This document shows positions 34,401 to 42,447 of a stretch of 64,000 nucleotides of DNA, piece by piece. Numbering within the stretch: the first letter of the stretch is position 1; each line of letters opens with the position of its first letter. Below the pieces are notes generated by a model. It made no database searches and was not told the DNA's origin. It saw only the letters and a list, made by a program, of their open reading frames with translations. The DNA comes from Carettochelys insculpta (taxonomy: Eukaryota; Chordata; Testudines; Carettochelyidae): assembly GCF_033958435.1 (NCBI RefSeq), contig NC_134160.1, positions 16,169,001 to 16,233,000 of the forward strand, in the 5' to 3' direction. Made by a program: the position numbers and the translations under genes.

Positions 34401-37400
34401 TCTGGTGCAGTAATGTGTGGTGCACCTGCTGCTGGGGAGGCCAGGGTCAGTGGCACGTGATCCCATGCGGGCTGGCACTTAGCAAAAGCTGGGGAGACCA
34501 TCTGAGCAAACGTGGTCCTGGTGACAGGACATGGGGGAAGGGATTCTGGGATGGAAGGAGGTGGGAGGCCCTGGGAAGTGGGGGAGTGCAGCATGGTACC
34601 ACCATCTTTTTATGGAAATACAGTGTTGAATACGGACGTGCCAAACTCTATTATGCCTTATGCAAAGTCACTGAAAAGCTTAGGATCCCATGAATGTGCA
34701 CTGCCGTCTGTGTGCAAGTGCTGCTCTTGTTGCATGGGAAGTTAGAACGATGAGGCATAAAGCCATTTCCGTATCGAGATGCACTAGTGCAGACCATGAC
34801 CCATATTTAAAGAACTTAAACGGCCCAGGGCCCCATGCAATGATCTGTGAAGAGTCTTGTTTGTGCTGTAGCTGGACTACAGTTGGTCCTGCCAAGACCC
34901 GAAGTTCCTACTTTTCCACAGAGGGGATAGGGGGAATTGAGCAAAGATATCCTGCCCTGGAGAACTTCTATATAAGGAATGGGAAACACACAAAGATGGT
35001 CTTCAGCTGGCCTCACAGACTGCTCCCCACAGCCCACAGGATGCACAAAAACACCTGAAACCAAAGAATTCTGAGGACAGGGATGGAGAGAGGCTGCTAG
35101 ACCCAGGTCAGAAAGATCAACTCTGACCTGAAAAAGCCACCACCTGAAATAAGAACTAGGGGGAGAAATTATGATTTGTAACAACTTCTCTTGGGGTGTT
35201 AGTCTGAGCTGGCCTGTTTTGCTCTGTTTTAGCTTAGTAACTTACTTGGATCTGTTATCACTCAATCCTACCTCTTATACTTACACAAAGGTGATTTTAA
35301 CAACATCATTAAACCCAGTGTAAATAAGTAACTGTTACGGAAGAGGGGTCCTTCCCAGACCGGAGCTGTTCTCAGTGTCTGTGGGCTGTTATCCCAACTC
35401 TGTGCCTTGGCTGGGTGACCATAGCATCTGACTCAGCACGGCAGGGTGCTGGGTGCCCCACGGGGCAGGATGGTGGGTTCAACTATGTGCACTGTTCCAT
35501 GAACCTGAGCATTTGGGTGGATGCCCAGGAGAGCAGCAGCTGCCCAGTTGATTAGCAGAGCGCCCACAGTGGGCAGCCTGTTTCCATTGATGGTGCACAT
35601 GTGAGCAGCAGTGTGGGGAGCAAGCCCAGGGTTGCCAGCCCTCCTGGATCAGACAGGCCAGCACAGTCGGAAGAGTAGCAGGGCAGGGAGGGCAGCCACA
35701 CAGCCAGCCAGAGAGAAGCAGAACTCTGATGAGAAAGCTGCTGCTTCCCTCCAGCGGGGCAGCTACCCTCTGCTCCTCCTGTGTCCTCTGGCCTGTGCTC
35801 ACACCACTCACTGCCACCTGGTGAAAAGGGCTGGGTGGAGGAGGGCCATGGAAGCCGGCTCAGAGCCTGTAGGAGGGGAGGCAGTTGGGGGCTGGGCCTG
35901 GGGGGCCACTGGAGCCCATACACAACACCCACTTGCACGGGGCACCATGACATTTGGGGCAATTTGGAGCCCTGCACCTCTGTATTTTGCATATTGATAA
36001 GGGCACCAGAGCTGGATGAGTCTCTGTACTCCAAGCCTGTGCCCTGGCAGGGCTGCCAAGCGGGCAGAGCAGGGCGAGTGATGGGGCCAGACCTGAATAC
36101 AAAGTAGCCCCTCCAGGCTACCCGTGGTTACGCCCCTCTCACCCCCTTCTGCATCCCACCTCCTACCCCAGCCAACTGAAAGGGAGTGAGGCTGGGGGAA
36201 GAGCAGGTGACTGAGGGTGGAGGGAGCAGGGGCGGGGCCATAGTGTTTGGTTTGTGCCATTAGAATACTGGCAGCCCCAGCAACATCCCAGAGATGTACC
36301 AAGCGGGGGGAGGACAGCCCCGAGCCTGAGGATGAGGGGGACCCCTCCGCCCACTACAGCGTGGCTTCTGCTAGTGACTCTGGGGGCCCCCGCTGACATT
36401 CCCAACAGACAGCTGAGCACCTGGCCTCTGCAAAGCAGGCTCCTTTAGGGTGTGCCCAGGTGGCTCCCAGAATCACTTGGCCTTTCTGCAACATCTGGAT
36501 CCATCTATGCTTGTCCAGCTTCCCCAGCAGCAGCCCAAAGCTCTGCACTGACGGTCAGCTGGGACTCCACTGCCAGGGAGCCAAACTCCTCCAGGCAAAG
36601 CCAGCAAAGAGCAGAGCTGGACCAAAATTCTCAGACTCGGCAAAGCTGGACAACTTTGCTCTGTGCACAGGCACGGTTGTGCATGGGCTTGTGTGTGGGC
36701 AGACGTACAAAAGGCTTCACTCACTTAGTCCACATCATTTTGCACTCCTGGTATTTCAGTGGCACAGCCGAGCGGGGAGGATCTCGTCCAACCCACGTGA
36801 CTGGAAGTCAGCCTTGCCGCGTTTATCTGATGGCAGCACATGCTAGCAGCCGAGCAGAGACTTGGTGAGTTTGGGGGAAGCAGTCTGCTAAGGGGGCAGC
36901 CACTCACTCTCTGCTCAGCTTGCACCCCTGCGGAAGGTCCCCCAGGACTCAGGCTGCCCACTGCTGTGATTTTGCTGATGCTCGAGGCTGGTTAGGCAGC
37001 GCTAGAGCATTGTCTACCCCCAGTCACTGATGGGCCAAGCAGCTGCCCCAGCAGAGCACTGCCCAGCACCTAGGTTGGGGCCAGCCCAGGTGAGTGCTGA
37101 CTCCTTCCCTCCAGGGCAGCAAGGAGACCTGAGGGGCCCAGTCCTGCCCTTGGTTCCACTCACACCACTTCCCCGGGATTCTGCTATACTTGGGGCTAGC
37201 GTTCTCATGACAGCGCAGAGCCGGCGCCCTAAAGAATATGGGGAGAGACTGTTCTCAGTGGTGACAGATGACAGAACAAGGAGCAATGTTCTGACGTTAC
37301 AGAGCAGGAGGTGTAGGTTGCATGTTAGGAAAAGCTATTTCCCCAGGCGGGTGGTGAAGCGCTGGAATGAGTTACCAACAGAGGTGGTGGAATCTCCGTC

Positions 37401-38780
37401 CCTAGAGGTTTTCAAGTCCCAGCTTGACAAAGCTGTGGCAGGGATGATTTAGTTGAGGGTTGATCCTGCTTTGGGCAGGGGGCTGGACTTGATGACCTCC
37501 TGAGGTCCCCTCCAGCCCTCAGAGTCTGTGGTTCCGTGAGCCTTGCAGGTTTCTGCATGGCCTGCAAGAGCTCCAAAGCCAACGCAGCCTGGCACAGAGC
37601 CATCGACACACAGCAGAGATGCCGAGGGAGGCCAAGCGTCTGCTGCCGGAGCAGCGATGAGGCAAAGGGCAGGAAGGATCAAGCATCAGCCCCTGCGGGC
37701 CACGAAGCCTCCACCCCCCCCCCACGCTCCTGCAGAGGGGACTGCACAGGTGTGGCTGGTGCAGCGAGCCACCCTGGGGGAGAGCCTGGACCCTGGCCAG
37801 CTGCCGACTCCCTTGGCCAGCTCTGCGCTGAAGCTGCACAGCACAGGCCTCCCCCTTTGCATCTGACAGGCTGGTCGGAGATCAGCACAGGGCCTGGCTT
37901 TGCCCCGCTGCACTGACCTTGCTCACCAGCTCGGCCAGCCAGCTGTCAGGCATGCCCAAGGGCTGCTGTGCCAAGCTGTTCCCTGAGCAATCAGGTGACC
38001 GAGCAATTAACCCTGCCACTGCCGCCCCCCATCAAGGTCAGACAAGGGGGAGGCGGCCAGGCAGGGTCTTCAATGCAGCTTCCACTTTTGGTTGAAAGCC
38101 AGCTATTTACACACACACACACACACACACACAGGTACCGCCCCCCCCACACAAACACAGACAAACACCCAGGTACCCAACCCACAGACACACACACACA
38201 ACCCACATGCACACACATAGGTACCCAACCCACAGGTACCCAACACACAGATGCACACACACAACCCACACGCGCGCACACACACACACACACACGTACC
38301 GCCCCCCCCCCACACAAACACAGGCAAACACCCAGGTACCCAACCCACAGACACACACACACACAACCCACACGCACACACATAGGTACCCAACCCACAG
38401 ATGCACACACACAACCCACACGCACACACATTGGTACCCAACCCACACAACACACACCCTCACACAACACATGCACATACACATACACAACCCACATGCA
38501 CACACACAGGCACCCAACCCGAACACCACACACCCTCGCACAACACACACAACACAGGCACACACCCGTACCTAACACACAGACGCACGTACACAGCCCA
38601 CAGCCACACACCCGCGCGCGCCCCTTTCTGCCCCCCGGCGCAGCCCCGGGCCCGGAGCGCCGCTCACAGCCCTGGGAAACCGGCGGCGGCGAGAGCCCCC
38701 CACTCACCGATCGCCTTCATGTACTCGTCGAAGTGCCGGCTGTCCGCCAGCCGCCAGGCGCCCGCGAACGCCCCGGCCAT
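25378..38780 (-). CDS. FABP3: FABP3, heart-type fatty-acid-binding protein (four exons, complete)
   Basis: Joined from the - strand: 38780-38708, 33552-33380, 26111-26010, 25431-25378. The exon sizes (73, 173, 102 and 51 bp plus stop) are the invariant FABP-family pattern, and the product is 133 residues, the length of mammalian FABP3. It is a cytosolic beta-barrel carrier of long-chain fatty acids for muscle beta-oxidation. Ligand-carboxylate residues are present: Arg107 (TLVREL), Arg127 and Tyr129 (CTRTYE). The FABP hallmark [11 protein letters not shown] is in exon 2. CTRTYE and the TKPTT block favour FABP3 over the brain paralogue FABP7, and the convergent ZCCHC17 neighbour supports this. 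Exon 1 is unusually Ala-rich and GC-rich. All splice sites are GT-AG and all phases fit, so the gene looks intact. Confidence 0.93.
25432..26009 (-). other. FABP3 intron 3
   Basis: GT donor at 26009-26008, AG acceptor at 25433-25432. It contains a possible MITE remnant at about 25680-25935 (ends CCTACACTTGC and CTGTAGACAAACCC), not firmly bounded. Confidence 0.6.
26010..26111 (-). CDS. FABP3: FABP3 exon 3
   Basis: A CCGCAG acceptor and GTAAGAG donor bound 102 bp, phase 0 at both ends. It encodes [20 protein letters not shown] followed by [14 protein letters not shown]. It contains the QKWDG turn and Arg107. Confidence 0.95.
26608..27640 (+). mobile_element. hAT-like non-autonomous element with G-rich repeat interior
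   Basis: The left end CAGTGTTCCTTCTGATTGTT and the following TTTATGTGCACCAGTGTGGC match a hAT-like reptile element. The right end would be the GCGGCTTAGAGG block near 27630, truncated before its final TIR bases. Between them, about 26740-27220 is a degenerate tandem array of roughly 30-40 bp G-rich units (GGGGTGCAGG / GGGCTCTGGGGTG). A related G-rich array recurs at 60650-60960. No transposase frame is present. Confidence 0.5.
28392..28420. repeat. (CA)n microsatellite
   Basis: About 13 consecutive CA units in FABP3 intron 2. Confidence 0.9.
31841..32040 (+). mobile_element. tRNA-derived SINE with CR1-type tail
   Basis: The head TAGCTCAGTGGTTTGAGCAT is an A-box-bearing tRNA-like 5' part, with a degraded B box at TTGTGAGCTCAAGCC. 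The body is GGGGCAAATAGATGTCAGGG. The tail GGGACTGGACTAGATGACCT ... CCTTCCAGTTCTAGGAG is the CR1-type 3' end. Turtle SINEs of this build are known to borrow the CR1 tail. It is not a functional tRNA gene. Confidence 0.8.
33380..33552 (-). CDS. FABP3: FABP3 exon 2
   Basis: A GCGGGACAAA-side polypyrimidine tract and CCGCAG acceptor begin it in phase 1, and a GTAGGAGG donor ends it in phase 0; 173 bp. It encodes residues 25-82: [20 protein letters not shown] ... [14 protein letters not shown]. Confidence 0.95.
34620..35540 (+). repeat. Unnamed retroelement-like interspersed repeat, copy 2
   Basis: The 35170-35430 part aligns by eye with 17860-18215: TTACTTGGATCTGTTATCAC, AAACCCAGTGTAAATAAGTA, CCAGACCGGAGCTGTTCTCA and TCAGTGTCTGTGG. 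Its 5' limit is not certain. Both copies are in + orientation. Confidence 0.4.
37230..37540 (+). mobile_element. CR1 LINE 3' end
   Basis: The final ORF2 residues are legible ([60 protein letters not shown]; 37233-37430). The CR1 3' block GGGGGCTGGACTTGATGACC follows. It is the least-broken CR1 end here and probably among the youngest, in FABP3 intron 1 on the strand opposite to the gene. Confidence 0.9.
38105..38600. repeat. CA-rich tandem array (microsatellite and minisatellite)
   Basis: Runs of (CA)n alternate with a higher-order unit built on GGTACCCAACCCACAGACAC and ACAACCCACACGCACACAC, of about 50-120 bp. It keeps both strands open (a His/Thr-rich frame on + and a Cys/Val-rich frame on -), which is compositional and not coding. 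It lies about 110 bp inside FABP3 intron 1. Confidence 0.9.
38708..38780 (-). CDS. FABP3: FABP3 exon 1 (coding part)
   Basis: ATG at 38780-38778, then [24 protein letters not shown] with a split Gly codon, and a GTGAGT donor. The 73 bp length is the FABP standard. The AF.G.W.L.DS..FD.YMK pattern is conserved, but Ala and GCG/GCC codons are more frequent than in typical FABP3. Confidence 0.92.
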
Positions 38781-38823
38781 GGCAGCCCCGCGCCCAGCCG
38801 CCGCCGCCGCCGCCGCCCGGCTC

Positions 38824-38829
38824 TTTAAA
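38824..38829 (-). promoter_or_regulatory. TATA-like element of FABP3
   Basis: TTTAAA on both strands, 44 bases upstream of the ATG. FABP genes generally have a TATA box and short 5' UTR, so a start site near 38795-38800 is inferred. Confidence 0.45.
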
Positions 38830-38959
38830 GCCCTGCGCCGGTCACGTGGCGGCAGCCCGCAGCAGCCTCGCCCGGCGGCGGCCGCCCCCCTCTCGGCAGC
38901 AATCGGGGCCTTCCGCGGGGAGGCGCCGGGCGGGTACCCGAGTCACGTACCGGTCGCCA

Positions 38960-39165
38960 GCGTCCGGGGGCCCTGGGGCACCTTAGGGACTGACAGGTCG
39001 TTTGGCGCATGAGCTTCGTGGGCGCAGACCCCACTCGTGCACGGTGCACGAGTGGGGTCTGCGCCCACGAAGCTCATGCGCCAAACGACCTGTCAGTCCC
39101 TAAGGTGCCCCAGGGCCCCTTGTTCTCCACGGTACAGGCTAACCCGGCCGCCCTGATATTGTCCC
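38960..39165. mobile_element. Penelope-terminus inverted dimer: perfect 76 bp palindrome
   Basis: The arms 38967-39042 and 39044-39119 are exact reverse complements separated by one base (G at 39043). Each arm reads GGCACCTTAGGGACTGACAG ... GAGCTTCGTGGGCGCAGACC, a GC-shifted version of the Penelope-like terminus (GGCACCTTACAAACTAACAG at 16924). The right side continues as CACGGTACAGGCTAACCCGG and CCGCCCTGAT, the outer terminus. It is thus a head-to-head dimer like 12253-12447, here without visible divergence between arms. Confidence 0.85.
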
Positions 39166-39617
39166 CTCCAAAAGGACCCCAGTAAAAGTGCACAGGAGTC
39201 GCCTCGCCCCCTCCTTGTGGGCAAGTCCCCCCGAAAGGGAAGCCAGCCAGCCGCACTTCCACTCAAGGGGCGCTGGGGTCCTTTTCCCGCCGCTGGCATA
39301 TTCTGGCCGTGCCCAGGTCGCGCCCGGCGGAGATCAGGGGCCCCCAGCGGTGAGGTGGGGCGGGAACACGCGGGAGGAGCCAGTCTCTGCCCCGGGGAGT
39401 CCTGGGCCCAGAGAGCGGATGTGAAGGGGCTTTGGAAGAGGAAAGCCAATGGAATTAGCCCCATGTCACAGATGGGAAAGCGAGGCCCAGCACAGCCTGG
39501 GGCACGGTGTGAACAGCAGAGCCAGATGGTCTGGTTTCCAGCTGGGGAGGCCCGGAGCAGGGCAGTTGCTCAGTCCTCCGTGCTAGTTGGCACACAAAGC
39601 CCTGGCTGAGAAGATAT

Positions 39618-39712
39618 AGTGAGGATATGGCCTGTGTTGGGCGGGGGGGTGGACTTGATGACCTCCTGAGATCCCTTCCAGCCCTCAGATTCTATGGATC
39701 TCTGATTCTATG
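39618..39712 (+). mobile_element. CR1 LINE extreme 3' end
   Basis: GGGTGGACTTGATGACCTCC and CCTTCCAGCCCTCAGATTCT with an ATTCTATG-type tail: about 95 bases of CR1 3' UTR. Confidence 0.85.
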
Positions 39713-39719
39713 CCCCATG

Positions 39720-40595
39720 TGGGGGCAGTGACTCTGCAGCGCTGCATGTAAACAGGAACCCAGCAGGAGAGATGATGTTAAAATACTCAGTGACTGGCCA
39801 GGCCCAGCTGCCTTCCCGGAGTCCTGAAGTGGAGACCTGGGCAGACCCAGCTTCCTCGGGGTGCCCCGAAACTCCAGGGGCAGGGGGCTGTTCTGCCCCC
39901 CTTGTGAGAGTGTCCAGTGCCCTGAGGCTTCTGCGCCTTCCCAGTGAAGGCAGACTTGGCAGGCCCAGCCAGGGCATGGAGACCAGTGTTTAGAGAGAAT
40001 TGATCTGCATTGACTCGCTTGGGGCAAAGGGTTATCAGGATTCATCCACGCTCCTCCTGCCACCTGGCTGCATTTCCTGCTCACAAATTACATCAGGCTG
40101 AGTCCTGGCTCAGCAGCTGGTGATCAGTTCTCGGCTGCTCCAGGCCCAGCACTGGGGGCTGTCCTCACTCTGCAGATAGGTAAAGTGAGGCACTGAGAAT
40201 TATGCCCCCCGCCTCCCCCGCCAAGATGCACAGCAGCGGCAGGGAAAGAACTTGGGTATCCAGATCTCATCCCTAAACCCAAGTGTTGTGCTGATGCTGC
40301 CAGGTCTCCATATTCACATGGTGGTTTTCTTCTATGGACCACAAAGATGCATCATTATCTTTGCAACTAGGGAAACTGAGGCACGGAGCAAGGCAGGCCC
40401 AGCTATTCAAGACATTTTGGCACCTAAATCCCTGCCTGACCCAAGGCCATGGTGCGAGTGGCAGGACCTGGCTCCTGGCTTTGTTTTGCACCTTTTTAAT
40501 GTCGCAGCCACAGAACGCCAGGCAAAGCAGATCCTGGGGGCCGGGTCAGAGCAGAGCAGAGATGTCCATGGGCAGGAAATGCTGTGATAGCCAGC
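39720..40595. other. Intergenic DNA, no gene seen
   Basis: GC-rich frames on both strands lack family resemblance. A MIR-like stretch (AGGGAAACTGAGGCACGGAG) lies near 40370-40440. Confidence 0.5.
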
Positions 40596-41056
40596 TGTCA
40601 TGGAGTGTGGGTGCCCCCAACCCTGCACCCCACCACAGCCAGAGGTGACTGTCACTCCACAGGGAGAGCAGAAGGGTTATTCGGCAATGGAGACACAGCA
40701 TAGAACAGACCTGTCAGCACAGAAACCAGAAGCTGTAAGTACAATCCATCCTGGGGAAAGGGGGCCAGAGGGGTCCCTGAGCCAGGCCCTGGCCCTGGCC
40801 CTCCTTCCTCCCTTTCCAGCCAGACCAGACAGCCCCACTCAACGGCCCAGTTCCAGTTCTAACCAGCCAGGCCCCTCCCTCCCACCTTTTTCCTGTTTGC
40901 TGGGGAAGAAAGGTGTCACCTGGTTGTCTGGGTTACAAAGCCGGGGGGGGGGCAGTGCCTACATGTGAGAAGTCTTTACCCCAACACTCACATCATCACT
41001 ATGCACTGATGCCGTGCCCAGGGAAACTGAGGCACCCACCTTGGATTGCTATGACA
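40596..41056 (-). mobile_element. Solo LTR (copy B)
   Basis: The ends are TGTCATGG and CTATGACA. It aligns along its length with the LTR at 48504-48905 (shared ATCCATCCTGGGGA/ATCCATGCTGGGGA, CCAGTTCCAGTTCTAA/CCAGTTCCAATTCAAA, AAAGGTGTCACCTGGTTGTC/AAAGGTGTTAGCTGGTCATC). The better-preserved copy has a poly(A) signal on the - strand, which sets the orientation. No internal retroviral region and no clear short target duplication are visible. Confidence 0.7.
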
Positions 41057-41192
41057 CAGTAGGAAACACATGCAACCGAATCAGGGGAATGAAACTCTCA
41101 CACACCCCACTTCAGCATCTCAGCACGCCTCCACGCCTCACGATGGGGCCCAGGGCCCGCTGTTACAACTGGTGATGTTGGGATCCCATTTA

Positions 41193-41310
41193 ACATAACA
41201 TAAGAACGGCCATACTGGGTCAGACCAAAGGTCCAGCTAGCTCAGTAGCCTGTCTGCCGACAGTAGCCAATGTCAGGTGCCCCAGAAGGGGCGAACCGAA
41301 GACAATGATC
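41193..41310 (-). mobile_element. CR1-type LINE 3' end, older subfamily
   Basis: On the + strand, CATAAGAACGGCCATACTGG followed by GTCAGACCAAAGGTCCA is the reverse complement of the classic CR1-family 3' end. It is the same block type as at 10424-10475. Confidence 0.85.
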
Positions 41311-41706
41311 AAGCAGCAGCCTGACCTGGACTGAGGTGGCTCCGGGGTGTCTGCTGCTGGCTGTGCTTCAGCCCTGGTGCATCTCGTTGGAGGGCAGGAG
41401 GATGAGAGCTTTGTCCTCATTTCCCAACAAATGCCTTCTCCCTGCCTGGGCAGATCTGTGCAGCAGCCCGGCCTGGGCCTCTGCCAGCGGGTCTGTCACC
41501 TGGTATGGAGCTGTGTGTCTCACCAGGACCCGTGACTTTGCCACATGGTCCATGGGGCTTTGCACAGCACTTCCACACCCCAGGGCCATGCCCACTGGAA
41601 AGATGGCATGGCAGTGGTGTGGTCTATAGCCCACGTGCAGCCGGACACAGTGTAGGTTTTAGGAGCTCAAATGAGCACTTGCAGAGGGAGAACAAGGCAG
41701 CACAGT

Positions 41707-42447
41707 CTAGGTGACCACGCTGCCCTGTGCAAATGTGGGACACTCGCCTCCGGAGATGCTCTACTATGTCAGGGCTCCTTGGTGATGGAGGCTGGTGCCC
41801 CATGGTGAGGCACTGAGGATGGGGGCCTCACAGCCTCCCCGTGAGGGGGAGTGTAGGGTGGAGGCTCGGCAACCTCTTGGCAGGGATGTGTGTGCTGAGA
41901 ATAGGGGCTTCACCAGCGGGGTGCGGGAAATGGGGCAGGGAACTGGGTAGCTGCCCTGTGGAGGAGCTTCCTTGGAGCAGGAGATGCCTCACCAATCAGG
42001 CAGCCATCCCATGGAGGGGCTCCCTGGCAAAGGGAGCTGCCTCCCCTAAGCATGGGGCACCAGGGGACGAGGCAGGTGTCCCATGGCAGAGCTTGCTGAC
42101 GGAAGGGACTGACATCATGGGGTGTCAGGGAATGGGGCAGCTTCCCCATGGAGGAGGAGGAGGAGCTGCTGCCCCAAGGCACAGGGCACCAGGTAACAGG
42201 GAGCCTCCCCACAGAGGAGCTCCTGGGCAGTGGGGTCAAGGCATAGGGTGCCAGGGAACTGGGCAGCTGCCCTGCAGTGGGGCTCCCTGGCAGCAGAGGC
42301 TGCTGCCCTGAGACACAAGGTGCTGGGGAACAAGAGCCCCGCAAAATATGGGACAATTTTCCCATTTTCTTAACAAAGTTGGGATGCCTGTGAGATAGCT
42401 TAAATAAGGGACTTTCCTGGGGAAAACGGGATGGACGGTCACCTTAG
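41707..42447. mobile_element. Possible TIR element enclosing a minisatellite
   Basis: CTAGGTGACCACGCTGCCC at 41707 and, on the opposite strand from 42447, CTAAGGTGACCGTCCATCCC suggest imperfect terminal inverted repeats. Just inside lie mirror blocks (AATGTGGGACACT and AATATGGGACAATT). A related start (CTAGGTGACCATCCAGCCCC) occurs at 28886. Target duplication not resolved; superfamily unknown. Confidence 0.5.
41800..42335. repeat. Degenerate ~64 bp minisatellite
   Basis: At least six units, each marked by CCCCATGGAGGAGCT-like boxes beginning near 41953, 42007, 42079, 42143, 42207 and 42269, so spacing is 54-72 and mostly 62-64. The consensus features are GGGGCACCAGGGAA and GGGCAGCTGCCCC. It lies inside the TIR element above. 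Confidence 0.7.

Larger units (their letters stand above)
33553..38707 (-). other. FABP3 intron 1 (5.2 kb)
   Basis: It holds an unnamed retroelement-like repeat (about 34620-35540), a CR1 3' end (37230-37540) and the CA-rich array (38105-38600). The remaining frames on both strands (for example 33483-34097, 35552-36034, 36452-36868) are GC-driven and without family resemblance. Confidence 0.65.
38600..39450. promoter_or_regulatory. CpG-rich FABP3 promoter region
   Basis: GC content and CpG density rise sharply here, covering exon 1 and several hundred bases upstream. On the - strand a TTTAAA element lies 44-49 bases before the FABP3 ATG (see next entry). The Penelope-derived palindrome (38967-39119) is inside this region. 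Confidence 0.65.

Noticed and set aside
37968..38828. 286-codon + frame and 238-codon - frame across the CA-rich array
   Set aside because: Both frames are open only because the dinucleotide-based repeat lacks stop codons in several frames. The product is His/Thr- or Cys/Val-periodic, and the + frame runs antisense through FABP3 exon 1.
41800..42335. CRISPR-like spaced repeats
   Set aside because: Units are contiguous, degenerate and of variable length in a vertebrate genome; this is a minisatellite.
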